A DNA stretch of 64,000 nucleotides from Pseudoroseicyclus tamaricis (GCF_012070395.1 NZ_JAAFYS010000004.1:62001-126000), one strand, 5' to 3'. Shown: positions 50,789 to 59,945, numbered from the stretch's first letter. The notes: generated by a model from the sequence alone, not told the origin. Translations and numbers: made by a program.

Positions 50789-52264
50789 TTAGCGGAACAG
50801 CGACAGGATCGACTGCGGCGCCTGGTTGGCCATGGAGAGCGACTGCACGCCAAGCTGCTGCTGGACCTGCAGCGCCTGCAGACGTGCCGACGTCTCTTCC
50901 ATGTTCGCGTCGACCATCGAGCCGATGCCGGACTTCAGCGAGTCGCTCAGCTTGCCGATGAACTCCGACTGGATCGAGATGCGGCCTTCGACGGAGCCGA
51001 AGGCGGCGGAGGCGTCGATCGCCGTGTCGATGAAGGTCTCGATGTTGGCCAGAGCGGCCGCGGCACCCTCATCCGTCGTCACGTCGATATCGCCGAGACC
51101 TGCCAGACCACCCGTCGCCTCACCATCGGACCGGCCGGTGGCCGCGAAGGCGAGAGAGGCACCGGCATTGTCCACCTGCAGCTGCCAGGCGCCGTTGGCG
51201 TCCTGCGTCACGTTGGTGGAGATGTCGGAAAGGCCAGCGCCGTCGATGGCGATCTTCAGGCCCTTGGCGACATCCTCCATCGTCTCGCCCTGACCGGCGA
51301 CATAGTCGAAGTCGGTCGAGCCGATGGACACACGGTAGCCGTCGCCCTCGTTGACACCGGCGGTGCCGGAGAAGGTCACGGTTTCCGCCCGGGCCTCGAG
51401 CGCGGCATCGGTGCCGTAGGCGCCGGTGGTGGCGCCCGTCGAGGTGAAGGTGAGATCCGTATCCTCGAAGGCGACGGTGGAGGTCAGCGTGATCGTGTCG
51501 GTGGCGACAGTGGCAGTGATCCCCTCGATGCCGGCGGCGTTGATTGCAGCGGACAGACCGGCGGCCGCGTTGTTGAGGTCGGTGTCGGCCGAGGTGTAGG
51601 CAACGCTGGTGTCCCCGATCTGCAGGCGCAGCACGTCGTTGGCGGCGACGCTGGTGGCGAGCTGCAGCGTCTCCGTGATGCCGGTGTTGACGACAGCAGT
51701 GTCGGAGGCGGTGACGTTGCCGGACAGGTCGGTGCCGGAGGCGTTGTAGACGCCGGCATCCATCGTCAGATCCTGCCGGTTGACGGAGATCGACGAGGAG
51801 GCCACCGCGCCATCCGACGACCGGTCGAGGGAGGAGAGAACCTCCACCGTCTCGGAGCCGGAGACGAGGTTGAGACCGTTGAACTGGGCCGCGCCGATCA
51901 CCGACGCGATCTGGTCGGTCAGGGCCGTGATGTCGGCCTGGATCTTGCCCCGGTCGACGTTGGACTCCTGGGCGTTGACGATCTTGCCCTTCATCTCGGT
52001 CATGAGGTCGGCGACCGTCTCGGAGGCCTGGCGGGCCACGGCGACGGTGGATTCACCGAGGGCCAGCGAGTCGGAGATCGACTTGAAGCCCTTCACGTCG
52101 GATTCCATCACCTTCGAGATGGCCCAGACGGCGGAGTTGTCCTTGGCGTTGCCGACTTCCTTACCGGTGGAAATGGCGTTCTGAACGTTGCCGAGGTCCT
52201 TGTTGATGGAGTTGAGGGTCTGGAGCGCCACCATGGCGCCGTTGTTCGTCAGAATGCTCGACAT
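50789..52264 (-). CDS. fliC: Flagellin
   Basis: A 491-residue filament subunit. The N-terminal D0/D1 region (SILTNNGAMVALQTLNSINK, LGNVQNAISTGKEVGNAKDN) and the C-terminal helices (LGVQSLSMANQAPQSILSLF) are clear. Between residues of about 140 and 380 is a variable, Thr/Ser/Ala-rich surface domain that could carry glycans. ATG at 52262-52264; the ribosome site is weak (GGGAA, about 10 bases off). Upstream is a 166-bp-plus leader with two hairpins and a CtrA-like box. The gene string flagellin-flaF-flbT is the usual alphaproteobacterial control module. Only one flagellin gene is seen here. Confidence 0.94.
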   Translation of the reverse strand: MSSILTNNGAMVALQTLNSINKDLGNVQNAISTGKEVGNAKDNSAVWAISKVMESDVKGFKSISDSLALGESTVAVARQASETVADLMTEMKGKIVNAQESNVDRGKIQADITALTDQIASVIGAAQFNGLNLVSGSETVEVLSSLDRSSDGAVASSSISVNRQDLTMDAGVYNASGTDLSGNVTASDTAVVNTGITETLQLATSVAANDVLRLQIGDTSVAYTSADTDLNNAAAGLSAAINAAGIEGITATVATDTITLTSTVAFEDTDLTFTSTGATTGAYGTDAALEARAETVTFSGTAGVNEGDGYRVSIGSTDFDYVAGQGETMEDVAKGLKIAIDGAGLSDISTNVTQDANGAWQLQVDNAGASLAFAATGRSDGEATGGLAGLGDIDVTTDEGAAAALANIETFIDTAIDASAAFGSVEGRISIQSEFIGKLSDSLKSGIGSMVDANMEETSARLQALQVQQQLGVQSLSMANQAPQSILSLFR

Positions 52265-52287
52265 GTGAGAGTATTCCCATTGGTTGC

Positions 52288-52340
52288 GGCGCTTTTTGCG
52301 CCAAGCGTTCACGATCCGCCGCCGATCGCGGCGGCGGGAG
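52288..52340 (-). promoter_or_regulatory. Hairpins in the flagellin mRNA leader
   Basis: On the minus strand GGCGC-AAAAA-GCGCC (52288-52302) lies 24-38 bases before the start. A GC-rich hairpin with arms CCGCCGC and GCGGCGG lies near 52316-52338. They are placed where FlbT-type control acts on flagellin mRNA in Caulobacter. Confidence 0.4.
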
Positions 52341-52429
52341 GACAGGCCATTCTGACATCTGCGCATCGGGCCGTTCCGGGCCGGGCGCGCCATCCTGCTG
52401 GATGCCCCTGTTGTATGCGGCGGGGAGCC

Positions 52430-52444
52430 TTAACGCGGGTCTAA
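52430..52444 (-). promoter_or_regulatory. CtrA-box-like motif upstream of flagellin (TTAG-N7-TTAA)
   Basis: The minus strand reads TTAGACCCGCGTTAA. Seven of eight consensus positions are met. It lies about 166 bases before the flagellin start, which implies a long leader. The flgN-like gene ends 43 bp further upstream. Confidence 0.45.
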
Positions 52445-52487
52445 GCCGCCTCGTCTGGATAGGTCGAATTCGACTCAATCGCGGCGA

Positions 52488-52838
52488 TCATGCCCGCCGT
52501 TCCATGCCCGGGCGGGCACGGCCGACGGAGGCCCGGGTGCCCGTGGCCGTGTAGGTCGTGAAACCTGCATCCGCCTTGTGGAGGATGGAGACACGCGCCT
52601 CCGCCTCACGGATGCCGGCGATGGCGGCTGCGAGCAGCCGCTGGTTGCGCTTGAGCTGCGGACCGAGGCGCGCCAGCTCCTCACGGGCCGCCCTCTCGCG
52701 CAGCTGCTCGAACATCTCGGCCTTGCGGCGCCCCGTCTCCTCCAGCGCGGCGAAGTCGCCGGCCAGGATGCAGCGGCGCTCTTCGGCGAGCAGCTCTTCG
52801 AAGGCGGGCGCGCTCGCCCCTGCGGCGACGTCAGCCAT
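52488..52838 (-). CDS. FlgN-like flagellar chaperone
   Basis: A 116-residue helical protein with an FlgN/FlaG-like hairpin layout: APAFEELLAEERRCILAGDF and FAALEETGRRKAEMFEQLRE form long amphipathic helices, and a C-terminal tail contains AGFTTYTATG as in Rhodobacterales FlgN-type proteins. Such proteins escort FlgK and FlgL to the export gate. The start at 52836-52838 overlaps the FlgJ-like stop by eight bases, so the two are coupled. Assignment rests on size, fold and position. Confidence 0.6.
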   Translation of the reverse strand: MADVAAGASAPAFEELLAEERRCILAGDFAALEETGRRKAEMFEQLRERAAREELARLGPQLKRNQRLLAAAIAGIREAEARVSILHKADAGFTTYTATGTRASVGRARPGMERRA

Positions 52839-53124
52839 CGGCCTGCTCCGCGAGGCTGCGGAAGATGTGCTCCGCCAGCCCGATACCGCCGCCGGCCACC
52901 ATGGCGCGGGCCTGCTCGGTCCGCAGGAGGGAGGCGAAATGCTCCTCCCCCGCGCCACCGCCGAATTCCGACGGCATCTGCCCGAGCCCGGCGGACTTGA
53001 GCATCTCGGCGAGGAAGGTCGCCTCGAGTTCCTCAGCCGCGGCGCGCAGGCGGGAGAGATTCGCCCCGGGGGGCGGGCTTGGCGGCGCGGAAGTGGCCAG
53101 GGGAAGGGGGGCATCGATTCGCAT
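52831..53124 (-). CDS. flgJ: FlgJ-like rod-binding protein (N-terminal domain only)
   Basis: A 97-residue protein matching only the rod-capping domain of FlgJ: LEATFLAEMLKSAGLGQMPS, then EEHFASLLRTEQARAMVAG and GGIGLAEHIFRSL. The muramidase half seen in enterobacterial FlgJ is absent; a separate lytic transglycosylase is encoded at 43928. It caps the growing rod in the periplasm. ATG at 53122-53124 is preceded by CGGAGC. It is divergent from fliK with a CtrA-like box between. Confidence 0.8.
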   Translation of the reverse strand: MRIDAPLPLATSAPPSPPPGANLSRLRAAAEELEATFLAEMLKSAGLGQMPSEFGGGAGEEHFASLLRTEQARAMVAGGGIGLAEHIFRSLAEQADG

Positions 53125-53170
53125 GCGAAGCTCCGTTGCGGCGACTTTTCCGGACGATGCCGCATCCCGG

Positions 53171-53185
53171 TTAAAAAGCCGGTAA
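53171..53185. promoter_or_regulatory. CtrA-box-like motif between flgJ-like and fliK (TTAA-N7-GTAA)
   Basis: TTAAAAAGCCGGTAA meets seven of eight positions of TTAA-N7-TTAA. It sits in an 85-bp divergent spacer, 24 bases before the fliK start and 46 from the flgJ-like start. Confidence 0.45.
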
Positions 53186-53209
53186 GCCTGTTCGCCTATC
53201 GTCCCGGCG

Positions 53210-54856
53210 ATGCTTCTCGAGCCGGATTCGCCGATGACCTTCCTTCTCGTCCAGAATGGACCCTCCCGCCCCGCCGACGCGCCCGAGGCCCCGGCCCGAA
53301 ACCGCGGCGATTCGGCCCGCGCGGCTGAGAGCGACACCGGCAGCGCCCGTGACCGCGCGGGCGAGCCCCGGACCGACGGCGGGAGCAAGGCGGAGGAAGC
53401 AGCCGGCTTCTCCGGCATCTATGACAGGACCGGCCGGGAGAGGGCTGCCGAGGACAAGGCGCGCGGCGACAGGGAAGGAGAGCGTCGGCCGCGCGAGACG
53501 GACGTTTCTCCGGAGACGCTCCTGCCAGAAGCTCTGCCAAAGAGTGCCGAAGGTGCCGTGCAGCCAATCGCCCGAGACGGGACGTCCTCGCAGGGGAAGA
53601 TGGAGGAGCTGCCGCTCGTCATGGCCCCCACCGGCGCAGGCGAGAAAGGCGAGGTTACGCTGCCGGCCGAAGCTGACGGCGCTGCTGACAGGCTCGGCGT
53701 CGGCCCGCGTGGCACCTCCGCCCTCGGCACGATCCTCACCGCCCTCGCCAGCCGCGAGTCGACCGACGACTCTCCCCGCCTCCTCCATGCTGCCGCCCAG
53801 GCCAGCCCGGATGGCCAGCCGGCGCCCCCGCAACCGGAGGCACCGGCCACCCGGCTCGCCCGGGCGGATGCGATTCGCGCGGCGCTCTCCGGCCAGCCGG
53901 ACACCGCTCCGGCGCCGGCTCCGGCCGCGACGCCGGCCCCGGCTGGCCAACTGCCCGGCGCGCAGCTTGCTCAGCCCCCGATCCCCGGCGCCGCCTCCCT
54001 CTCGCCCGAGATGGCTGGGGCCGGCGCGTCCCTCCGCGCCACGCCTTCCGAAGTCATCCCCGCGACGCCAGCCGCAGCCGCGGCCGCCATCGGGATGGCA
54101 GCGAGCCGCTCGGCCGATTCTCCGTCCAAAGCCGCGAATGCCTCGGCGGACGGGCCCGGCCTATCTCAGCTCTTGCAAGACGGGGATGCGCCTCGCGAGC
54201 CGCGTCTCTCGGCCGATCCTGCCGCTCGCACCGCGCAGGAAACCGCTGCACCCACGGCCTCTGCCCGAGCTGCGCAGACAGCCGCGGCGCCGCCGCCGGC
54301 CGTGCCCGCGTCAAGCAGCCTGCCCGAACCGCCGCTGCCACTGGCCCCCTCCGGCGCCGAGCCCGCGCCCGCCCCGTTCGCCGCCGTCGATGGCGGCACC
54401 GGCGCTCCCGGCTCCTCCCATGCGGCGACAGGACCCGCCGCCGCGCCTCAGGCAACGCCCGCCGCTGCGCGAGAGACGCTGGTGCAGGTCAGCGCCGCGC
54501 TGCCGCAGACGCCGGGCGAGCGGGTGGAGATCCGCCTCTCGCCGGAGGAGCTCGGCTCGCTGCGCATGGTCCTGCACAGCCACGAGGGGTCGCTCGTGCT
54601 GCAGATCAGCGCCGACCGGCAGGACACGGCCGACCTGCTGCGCCGCCACGCCGCCGACCTCGCCCGCGAGATGCAGGAGCTCGGCTACGACGAGGTGGCG
54701 CTCGACTTCACAACCACCGGCGAGGAGGCCGGCGACAGCCAGGCCGGTGGCGGGGAGGGCACCCCCACCACAGCCGCCCCGGCCGATCCCCTCCCGGCCC
54801 CCGCCGCGCCCCCGCCCACCGCCGCCGCGACCGGCGGGCTCGACCTGCGGCTTTGA
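53210..54856 (+). CDS. fliK: Flagellar hook-length control protein FliK
   Basis: A 548-residue secreted ruler protein. The first 400 residues are low-complexity Ala/Pro/Ser-rich, as usual for FliK. The conserved C-terminal switch domain is QTPGERVEIRLSPEELGSLR with MVLHSHEGSLVLQISADRQD and TADLLRRHAADLAREMQELG, matching the Flg_hook domain that contacts FlhB. The last 50 residues are Gly/Pro/Ala-rich. ATG at 53210, with an in-frame ATG at 53234 as an option. flgD follows 16 bases later. Confidence 0.87.
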   Translation: MLLEPDSPMTFLLVQNGPSRPADAPEAPARNRGDSARAAESDTGSARDRAGEPRTDGGSKAEEAAGFSGIYDRTGRERAAEDKARGDREGERRPRETDVSPETLLPEALPKSAEGAVQPIARDGTSSQGKMEELPLVMAPTGAGEKGEVTLPAEADGAADRLGVGPRGTSALGTILTALASRESTDDSPRLLHAAAQASPDGQPAPPQPEAPATRLARADAIRAALSGQPDTAPAPAPAATPAPAGQLPGAQLAQPPIPGAASLSPEMAGAGASLRATPSEVIPATPAAAAAAIGMAASRSADSPSKAANASADGPGLSQLLQDGDAPREPRLSADPAARTAQETAAPTASARAAQTAAAPPPAVPASSSLPEPPLPLAPSGAEPAPAPFAAVDGGTGAPGSSHAATGPAAAPQATPAAARETLVQVSAALPQTPGERVEIRLSPEELGSLRMVLHSHEGSLVLQISADRQDTADLLRRHAADLAREMQELGYDEVALDFTTTGEEAGDSQAGGGEGTPTTAAPADPLPAPAAPPPTAAATGGLDLRL

Positions 54857-54872
54857 CGACAAAGGACCTGAC

Positions 54873-55550
54873 ATGGACATCTCCCCCGGCACCACAGCGC
54901 CCCCCTCCACCCCAGCCGGCATGCCTGTCGCCGCCGGCCAGTCGGACGGGCAGGCGGTCATCGCCTCCGATTTCAAGACGTTCCTCAACATGCTGACCAC
55001 CCAGCTGCAGAACCAGGATCCGCTGGACCCGGTGGATGCCGACGACTTCGCCATGCAACTCGCCACCTTCTCCGGGGTCGAGCAGCAGGTGCTCACCAAT
55101 GACCTGCTGACAGCGATGTCCGGCCAGCTGGCTCTCACCTCGATGGCTGACATGGCCGGCTGGGTCGGCGAGGAGGTGCGCGTCGCCGCCCCCGCCTGGT
55201 TCGACGGCGCGCCCATCACCGTCGCCCCCAACCCCGCCCTCGCGGCCGACCGGGTGGAGCTCGTGGTGACCGACGCCGAGGGCACGGAAGTGCAGCGGAT
55301 GGAGATCCCCGTCTCCGCCGAGCCGGTCGAATGGGCCGGGGTCGACGAGACCGGCCAGCCCTTCCCGCCCGGCCAGTACAGCTTCGCGACAGTCTCCTAC
55401 TCCGAGGGCGAGGTGCTGCTCTCCGAGATGGCGGAGGCCTATATCGAGGTGACAGAGGTGCGCGCCGAGGGCGGCGACATCCTGCTGCTCTTCGAAGGCG
55501 GCGCCGCCGCCCCCGCAAGCTCCGTCACCGGCCTGCGCGCCGCCACCTGA
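54873..55550 (+). CDS. flgD: Flagellar hook assembly protein FlgD
   Basis: A 225-residue hook cap scaffold exported through the flagellar gate. The N-terminal domain ASDFKTFLNMLTTQLQNQDP with LDPVDADDFAMQLATFSGVE and QQVLTNDLL is the most conserved FlgD region. The C-terminal FLG-repeat/Tudor-like part includes WAGVDETGQPFPPGQYSF. ATG at 54873; AAAGGA seven bases upstream. It is the last gene of the motility block. The 55551-55772 spacer has a GGGGGCAGCGCCCCC hairpin and a nine-base inverted repeat GGATCGCCG..CGGCGATCC (55709-55749), but no gene. Confidence 0.92.
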   Translation: MDISPGTTAPPSTPAGMPVAAGQSDGQAVIASDFKTFLNMLTTQLQNQDPLDPVDADDFAMQLATFSGVEQQVLTNDLLTAMSGQLALTSMADMAGWVGEEVRVAAPAWFDGAPITVAPNPALAADRVELVVTDAEGTEVQRMEIPVSAEPVEWAGVDETGQPFPPGQYSFATVSYSEGEVLLSEMAEAYIEVTEVRAEGGDILLLFEGGAAAPASSVTGLRAAT

Positions 55551-55772
55551 TCTGGCCGGTAGCAGCGCCAGCCTCCCGCGCAGGGCAGCCTTGCTGCTCC
55601 CGTGGCTATCGCTGCTAATTGCTTATGACAAGTGCATCCGGGGTCGCTGCAGTCGGGGGCAGCGCCCCCTCTCCGCTCTACACCGCGACCCTCTCCGACA
55701 TTCCAAAAGGATCGCCGGCGCGCCGGTAGGCGGTCGCCGTCGGCGATCCGTCCGTAGGGGCCGAACCACCGG

Positions 55773-57302
55773 TCAGACCATCCAGATCACCCAGACGGCC
55801 AGCGCGGTCACGCCGCCGCCGAGCAGGGCCCAGGCGAGGCGCTGGACGGAGTTCAGCGTTTCCGCCTCCTTCTCCGCCTTGCGGGTCCGGGCCAGAGCCT
55901 CCTCGGCGAGCTGAGGCAGGCGTGGGCCGAAGCGGGCGAGGACGCGGGCCGTCGCAGCCATGTCGCGCAGGAAGGCTTTCGGGCCGATGTTGTCCTTGAT
56001 GTACTCCTCGACCACGGGCTTGGAGACCTGCCAGATGTTGATGTGCGGATCGAGCGAGCGCGTCACCCCCTCCACCACAACCATCGTCCGCTGCAGCAGG
56101 ATAAGCTCCGTCCGCGTCTGCATGCCGAAGCGCTCGGTGACCTCGAAGAGGTAGGCCAGCAGGCGCCCCATGGAGATGTGGGAGGCGTCCATCCCGAAGA
56201 TCGGCTCGCCGACGGCACGCAGCGCGCGGGCGAACTCGTCCACGTCGCGGTCGGGCGGCACGTAGCCGGCCTCGAAATGCACCTCCGCCACGCGGCGGTA
56301 GTCGCGCCGGATGAAGCCGAAGAGGATCTCCGCGTAGACCCGGCGGGTGTACTCGTCGATCCGCCCCATGATGCCGAAGTCGAAGGCGATCAGCGTGCCG
56401 TCCAGCGCCACCTTCAGGTTGCCCTGGTGCATGTCGCCGTGGAAGTAGCCGTCCCTCAGCGCGTGCAGGAGGAAGAGCTGCAGCACCCGCTGCGCCAGCT
56501 CGCGCCGGTCGATGCCCGCCGCGTCGAGCGCGTCGATATCGGCGGCGCCGATCCCCTCGGCCCAGCCCATCGTCATCACCCGGCGGCCCGAGGCATCCCA
56601 CTTCACGTGGGGGATGCGGAACTTCGGGTCCTCCTCAGTATTGGCGGAGAACTCCGCCGCCGCGGCGCTTTCCAGCCGCAGGTCGAGCTCGGCGAAGAGC
56701 ACGCTCTCGAAGTGATCGACCACGTCGGTCGGCCGCAGGCGGCGCACGCCCGGCATCAGGGCCTGGATCACCCGGGCGGCGAAGTGGAAGGCGTCAGTAT
56801 CCTTGCGGCAGGCCCGCTCGATGCCGGGGCGCAGCACCTTGACCGCCACCTGCTCGCCCGTGCCGGCCATCCTCGCCTTGTGCACCTGCGCCAGAGAGGC
56901 CGCGGCGACGGGCTCGGAGAATTCGGAGAAGAGCTCCTCCACCGGGCGACCGATCTCCCGGGCGACGGCGGCGCGGGCCTGCGAGGTCGGGAAGGGGGGC
57001 AGCTTGTCCTGCAGGACACGCAGCTGGTAGGCGAGATCCTCCCCCACCACGTCGGGCCGGGTGGAGAGAATCTGCCCGAACTTGATGTAGGCCGGCCCCA
57101 AAACCGTCAGCGCCTGCGGCACCGGCGGCAGCGAGGGGTCGCCCTTGTAGCCGAGCCAGCGGAAGGGCCAGGCCAGCACGCGCAGGATCACGGCCACATG
57201 GGGCGGCGCCTGCACGGCCTGCAGCACCTCGGCCATCGCCCCCGAACGCTCCATCGTCGCGCCGGTGCGGATCAGCCGCAGGATGTTGTGCGGTCCCCGC
57301 AC
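55773..57302 (-). CDS. ubiB: UbiB, ubiquinone biosynthesis accessory kinase-like protein
   Basis: A 509-residue membrane-associated protein of the ABC1/ADCK/UbiB family, required for coenzyme Q synthesis. Hallmarks are [11 protein letters not shown] (KxGQ motif), [13 protein letters not shown] (Ala-rich nucleotide loop), VAVKVLRPG (catalytic Lys), HGDMHQGN and FDFGIMGR (DFG-type metal site). The C-terminus has one membrane helix ([17 protein letters not shown]). The start is GTG at 57300-57302, two bases after the ubiE stop, so the two are co-translated. The gene converges on flgD. Confidence 0.95.
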   Translation of the reverse strand: MRGPHNILRLIRTGATMERSGAMAEVLQAVQAPPHVAVILRVLAWPFRWLGYKGDPSLPPVPQALTVLGPAYIKFGQILSTRPDVVGEDLAYQLRVLQDKLPPFPTSQARAAVAREIGRPVEELFSEFSEPVAAASLAQVHKARMAGTGEQVAVKVLRPGIERACRKDTDAFHFAARVIQALMPGVRRLRPTDVVDHFESVLFAELDLRLESAAAAEFSANTEEDPKFRIPHVKWDASGRRVMTMGWAEGIGAADIDALDAAGIDRRELAQRVLQLFLLHALRDGYFHGDMHQGNLKVALDGTLIAFDFGIMGRIDEYTRRVYAEILFGFIRRDYRRVAEVHFEAGYVPPDRDVDEFARALRAVGEPIFGMDASHISMGRLLAYLFEVTERFGMQTRTELILLQRTMVVVEGVTRSLDPHINIWQVSKPVVEEYIKDNIGPKAFLRDMAATARVLARFGPRLPQLAEEALARTRKAEKEAETLNSVQRLAWALLGGGVTALAVWVIWMV

Positions 57303-57304
57303 CC

Positions 57305-58048
57305 TCAGAGCTTCCAGCCGGAATGAAGCGCGGCGATCCCCATCGAGAGGTTGCGGTAGCGCGCCTGCTCGAAGCCGGCCGCCTCGACCATGCCGAGGAA
57401 GGTCTCCTGATCGGGGAAGCGACGGATCGATTCGACGAGGTACTGGTAGGAGGCGCGGTCCCCCGTCACCATCTGGCCCATGGGCGGGATGACGTTGAAG
57501 GAATAGGCATCATAGGCCTTCTGCGCCATCGGCACGGGGAGCTGGCTGAACTCCAGCACCATCAGCCGACCGCCGGGCTTCAGCACGCGGAAGGCCTCGT
57601 TGAGCGCCACCTGCGGATCGGTCACGTTCCGGATCCCGAAGGAGATCGTGTAGACGTCGAAGCTGGAATCCTCGAAGGGCAGCGCCATCGCGTCGCCCAC
57701 CACCCAGTCGAGGCTGGCGGCCATCGCCTCCGCCTCGGCGCGGGTCTTGCCGGCCTCCAGCATCTCCGCGGTCATGTCGCAGACGACGGCGGTCGCCTGC
57801 GGCGCGCGCCCCAGGAAGCGGAAGGCGACGTCGCCCGTCCCCCCCGCCACGTCGAGCAGCCGCTGACCGTTCCGCGGGGCGAGCCAGTCCATCATCGCGG
57901 CCTTCCAGACACGGTGGATGCCGCCGCTCATCAGGTCGTTCATCAGGTCATAGCGGGAGGCGACGCTCTCGAAGACGCCGCGCACGCGCGCGGCCTTCTC
58001 CCCCTCGGGGATGTCCTCGTAGCCGAAATGGGTCTGCTTGTCGGTCAT
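57305..58048 (-). CDS. ubiE: UbiE, ubiquinone/menaquinone C-methyltransferase
   Basis: A 247-residue SAM-dependent methyltransferase adding the ring methyl group in quinone synthesis. The N-terminal [20 protein letters not shown] then [20 protein letters not shown] and the SAM loop [15 protein letters not shown] are standard, as is [20 protein letters not shown] near the C-terminus. ATG at 58046-58048; it is divergent from mutM with a 63-bp gap. It begins the ubiE-ubiB operon. Confidence 0.96.
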   Translation of the reverse strand: MTDKQTHFGYEDIPEGEKAARVRGVFESVASRYDLMNDLMSGGIHRVWKAAMMDWLAPRNGQRLLDVAGGTGDVAFRFLGRAPQATAVVCDMTAEMLEAGKTRAEAEAMAASLDWVVGDAMALPFEDSSFDVYTISFGIRNVTDPQVALNEAFRVLKPGGRLMVLEFSQLPVPMAQKAYDAYSFNVIPPMGQMVTGDRASYQYLVESIRRFPDQETFLGMVEAAGFEQARYRNLSMGIAALHSGWKL

Positions 58049-58111
58049 GTCCGGGGCCCTTCCGCTTCAACCATCTGGGGCTTACACCTGCACCTTCCAA
58101 GGAGAAAGGCC

Positions 58112-58957
58112 ATGCCAGAACTGCCGGAAGTGGAGACGGTGCGCCGCGGCCTCGCCCCCGCGATGGAGGGGCAGCGGATCGCCGAGGCGCAGGTGCGCCG
58201 CGAGGGGCTGCGCTGGCCCTTCCCCGAACGGCTGGCCGAGAGGCTCGCCGGGCGGCGCGTGGAGCTGCTGGGACGGCGCTCGAAGTACATTCTCGCCGGG
58301 CTCGAGGGCGGGGAGACGATGATCCTGCATCTGGGCATGTCGGGGCGGATGACCATCTCCGGGCAGGCGCCGGGGAGCTTTCACCACGAGCGGGCGACGC
58401 CCGAGACCCACGACCATGTGATCCTCGACATGGAGAACGGCGCCCGCGTCGCGCTCAACGATGCCCGCCGCTTCGGAGCGCTCGACCTCTGGCCGACGGA
58501 GATGATCGAGACGCATCGGCTGCTCGCCGGCCTAGGGCCCGAGCCTTTGGGCAACGGGTTCGACGCCGCCTACCTCGCCGGTCGGCTGGAGGGCCGGAAG
58601 CTGCCGATCAAGGCGGCACTGATGGATCAAAAGATCGTCGCCGGCCTCGGCAACATCTATGTCTGCGAGGCGCTGCACCGCGCCCGGATTTCTCCCAAGC
58701 GCCCCTCCGGCGGCCTCTCCCGCGCCGCGGTCGACCGGCTGGTCACCGCCATCCGCGCCGTGCTGGTGGAGGCGATCGAGGCGGGCGGCTCCTCCATTTC
58801 CGACCACCGGCAGACGAGCGGAGAGCTCGGCTACTTCCAGCATACTTTCCGCGTCTACGGGCGGGAGGGGGAGCCCTGCCCGACCTGCGGGCGGCAGGTG
58901 CAGCGGCTGGTGCAATCGGGCCGCTCGACCTTCTGGTGCCCCGGCTGCCAGCATTGA
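58112..58957 (+). CDS. mutM: Formamidopyrimidine-DNA glycosylase (MutM/Fpg)
   Basis: A 281-residue DNA repair enzyme removing 8-oxoguanine and ring-opened purines. The mature N-terminus is [13 protein letters not shown], with catalytic Pro2 and Glu3. The catalytic Lys is in [11 protein letters not shown] (near residue 60), the H2TH helix region is [20 protein letters not shown], and the C-terminal zinc finger has two CxxC pairs (CPTCGRQ and WCPGCQ). ATG at 58112 has AAGGAGAAAGG just upstream. The order ubiB-ubiE-mutM-enoyl-CoA hydratase is common in Rhodobacterales. Confidence 0.97.
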   Translation: MPELPEVETVRRGLAPAMEGQRIAEAQVRREGLRWPFPERLAERLAGRRVELLGRRSKYILAGLEGGETMILHLGMSGRMTISGQAPGSFHHERATPETHDHVILDMENGARVALNDARRFGALDLWPTEMIETHRLLAGLGPEPLGNGFDAAYLAGRLEGRKLPIKAALMDQKIVAGLGNIYVCEALHRARISPKRPSGGLSRAAVDRLVTAIRAVLVEAIEAGGSSISDHRQTSGELGYFQHTFRVYGREGEPCPTCGRQVQRLVQSGRSTFWCPGCQH

Positions 58958-59012
58958 CACGGGCAGGCGCGGCCCGTCTGTGTCCACCAAAGCGAGAGAG
59001 GGGAGCCCCTGC

Positions 59013-59789
59013 ATGGCCTACAAGCTGATCAAGGTCGACACGTCCGACGAGATCACCACCATCACCCTCAACCGGCCGGAGGCGATGAACGCCCTCTCCC
59101 GCGCCCTGCTGACCGAGCTCGGGCAGGCGCTGGAGGCGGCCGACAAGGCCGAGGACGTGCGGGTGATCATCGTCACCGGCTCCGAGAAGGCCTTCGCGGC
59201 CGGCGCCGACGTGGCCGAGATGGCGGAGATGGACTTCGCCGAGGCCTGGCTGGCCGATCTCTACGGGCCGGAGGCGCAGCGGCTGGCGCGCATCCGCAAG
59301 CCGGTGATCGCGGCGGTGGCCGGCTATTGCCTCGGCGGCGGCTGCGAGCTGGCGATGCTCTGCGACACGGTGATCGCGGCGGACACGGCGAAGTTCGGCC
59401 AGCCGGAGATCAACCTCGGCATCATCGCGGGAATGGGCGGCACCCAGCGCATGGCCCGCGCCATCGGCAAGGCCAAGACGATGGACCTGCACCTGACCGG
59501 CCGCATGATGGACGCCGAGGAGGCGGAGCGGGCCGGCCTCGTCTCCCGCGTCGTGCCGGCGCGAGAGCTGCTGGAGAAGGCCCGGGAGATGGCCGACAAG
59601 ATCGCCGAGAAGTCGCAGATCTCCGCAATGGCGGCGAAGGAGGCGGTCAACGCCGCCTTCGAGACCTCCCTCGCCGAGGGGCTCCGGGTGGAGCGCAAGC
59701 TCTTCCTCTCCCTCTTCGCGACGGAGGATCAGGCGGAGGGGATGGAGGCCTTCCGCCAGAAGCGCGAGCCGCAGTTCCGCGACCGCTAG
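59013..59789 (+). CDS. Enoyl-CoA hydratase
   Basis: A 258-residue crotonase-family enzyme hydrating trans-2-enoyl-CoA in fatty-acid beta-oxidation. The oxyanion-hole segment [11 protein letters not shown] and the block [19 protein letters not shown] are clear. The catalytic Glu pair lies in CLGGGCELA and [20 protein letters not shown]. The C-terminal [19 protein letters not shown] is standard. ATG at 59013 with GAGAGAGGGGAG upstream. In many Rhodobacterales this gene is followed by rpsT and dnaA; here it is followed by repeats instead. Confidence 0.93.
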   Translation: MAYKLIKVDTSDEITTITLNRPEAMNALSRALLTELGQALEAADKAEDVRVIIVTGSEKAFAAGADVAEMAEMDFAEAWLADLYGPEAQRLARIRKPVIAAVAGYCLGGGCELAMLCDTVIAADTAKFGQPEINLGIIAGMGGTQRMARAIGKAKTMDLHLTGRMMDAEEAERAGLVSRVVPARELLEKAREMADKIAEKSQISAMAAKEAVNAAFETSLAEGLRVERKLFLSLFATEDQAEGMEAFRQKREPQFRDR

Positions 59790-59808
59790 CGCGGGCTGAT
59801 GCCGGGCG

Positions 59809-59853
59809 CGGAAACCATATGGTTTCCGTCTCCGATTTCCATATGGAAATCGG
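59809..59853. repeat. Pair of adjacent perfect palindromes after enoyl-CoA hydratase
   Basis: 59809-59828 is a perfect 20-bp palindrome with arm CGGAAACCAT. 59832-59853 is a perfect 22-bp palindrome with arm CCGATTTCCAT. Both centre on ATAT. The layout equals the pair at 23521-23567, with shared core bits (CGGAAA, GATTTCC) but different centres. Confidence 0.7.
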
Positions 59854-59894
59854 CCCCAGCGGGTCCGGGAAGAACAGCACAAGCCGATCGACCC

Positions 59895-59920
59895 GTAGGG
59901 TGGGTTTCCAACCCACCTTC
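59895..59920. repeat. Short GTAGGGTGGGTT palindrome
   Basis: GTAGGGTGGGTTTCC followed by AACCCACCTT, the clearest copy of the short palindrome family. It lies between the paired palindromes and long element copy E. Confidence 0.65.
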
Positions 59921-59945
59921 CCCCTCTCCACTCCGCGCTCAGCCC

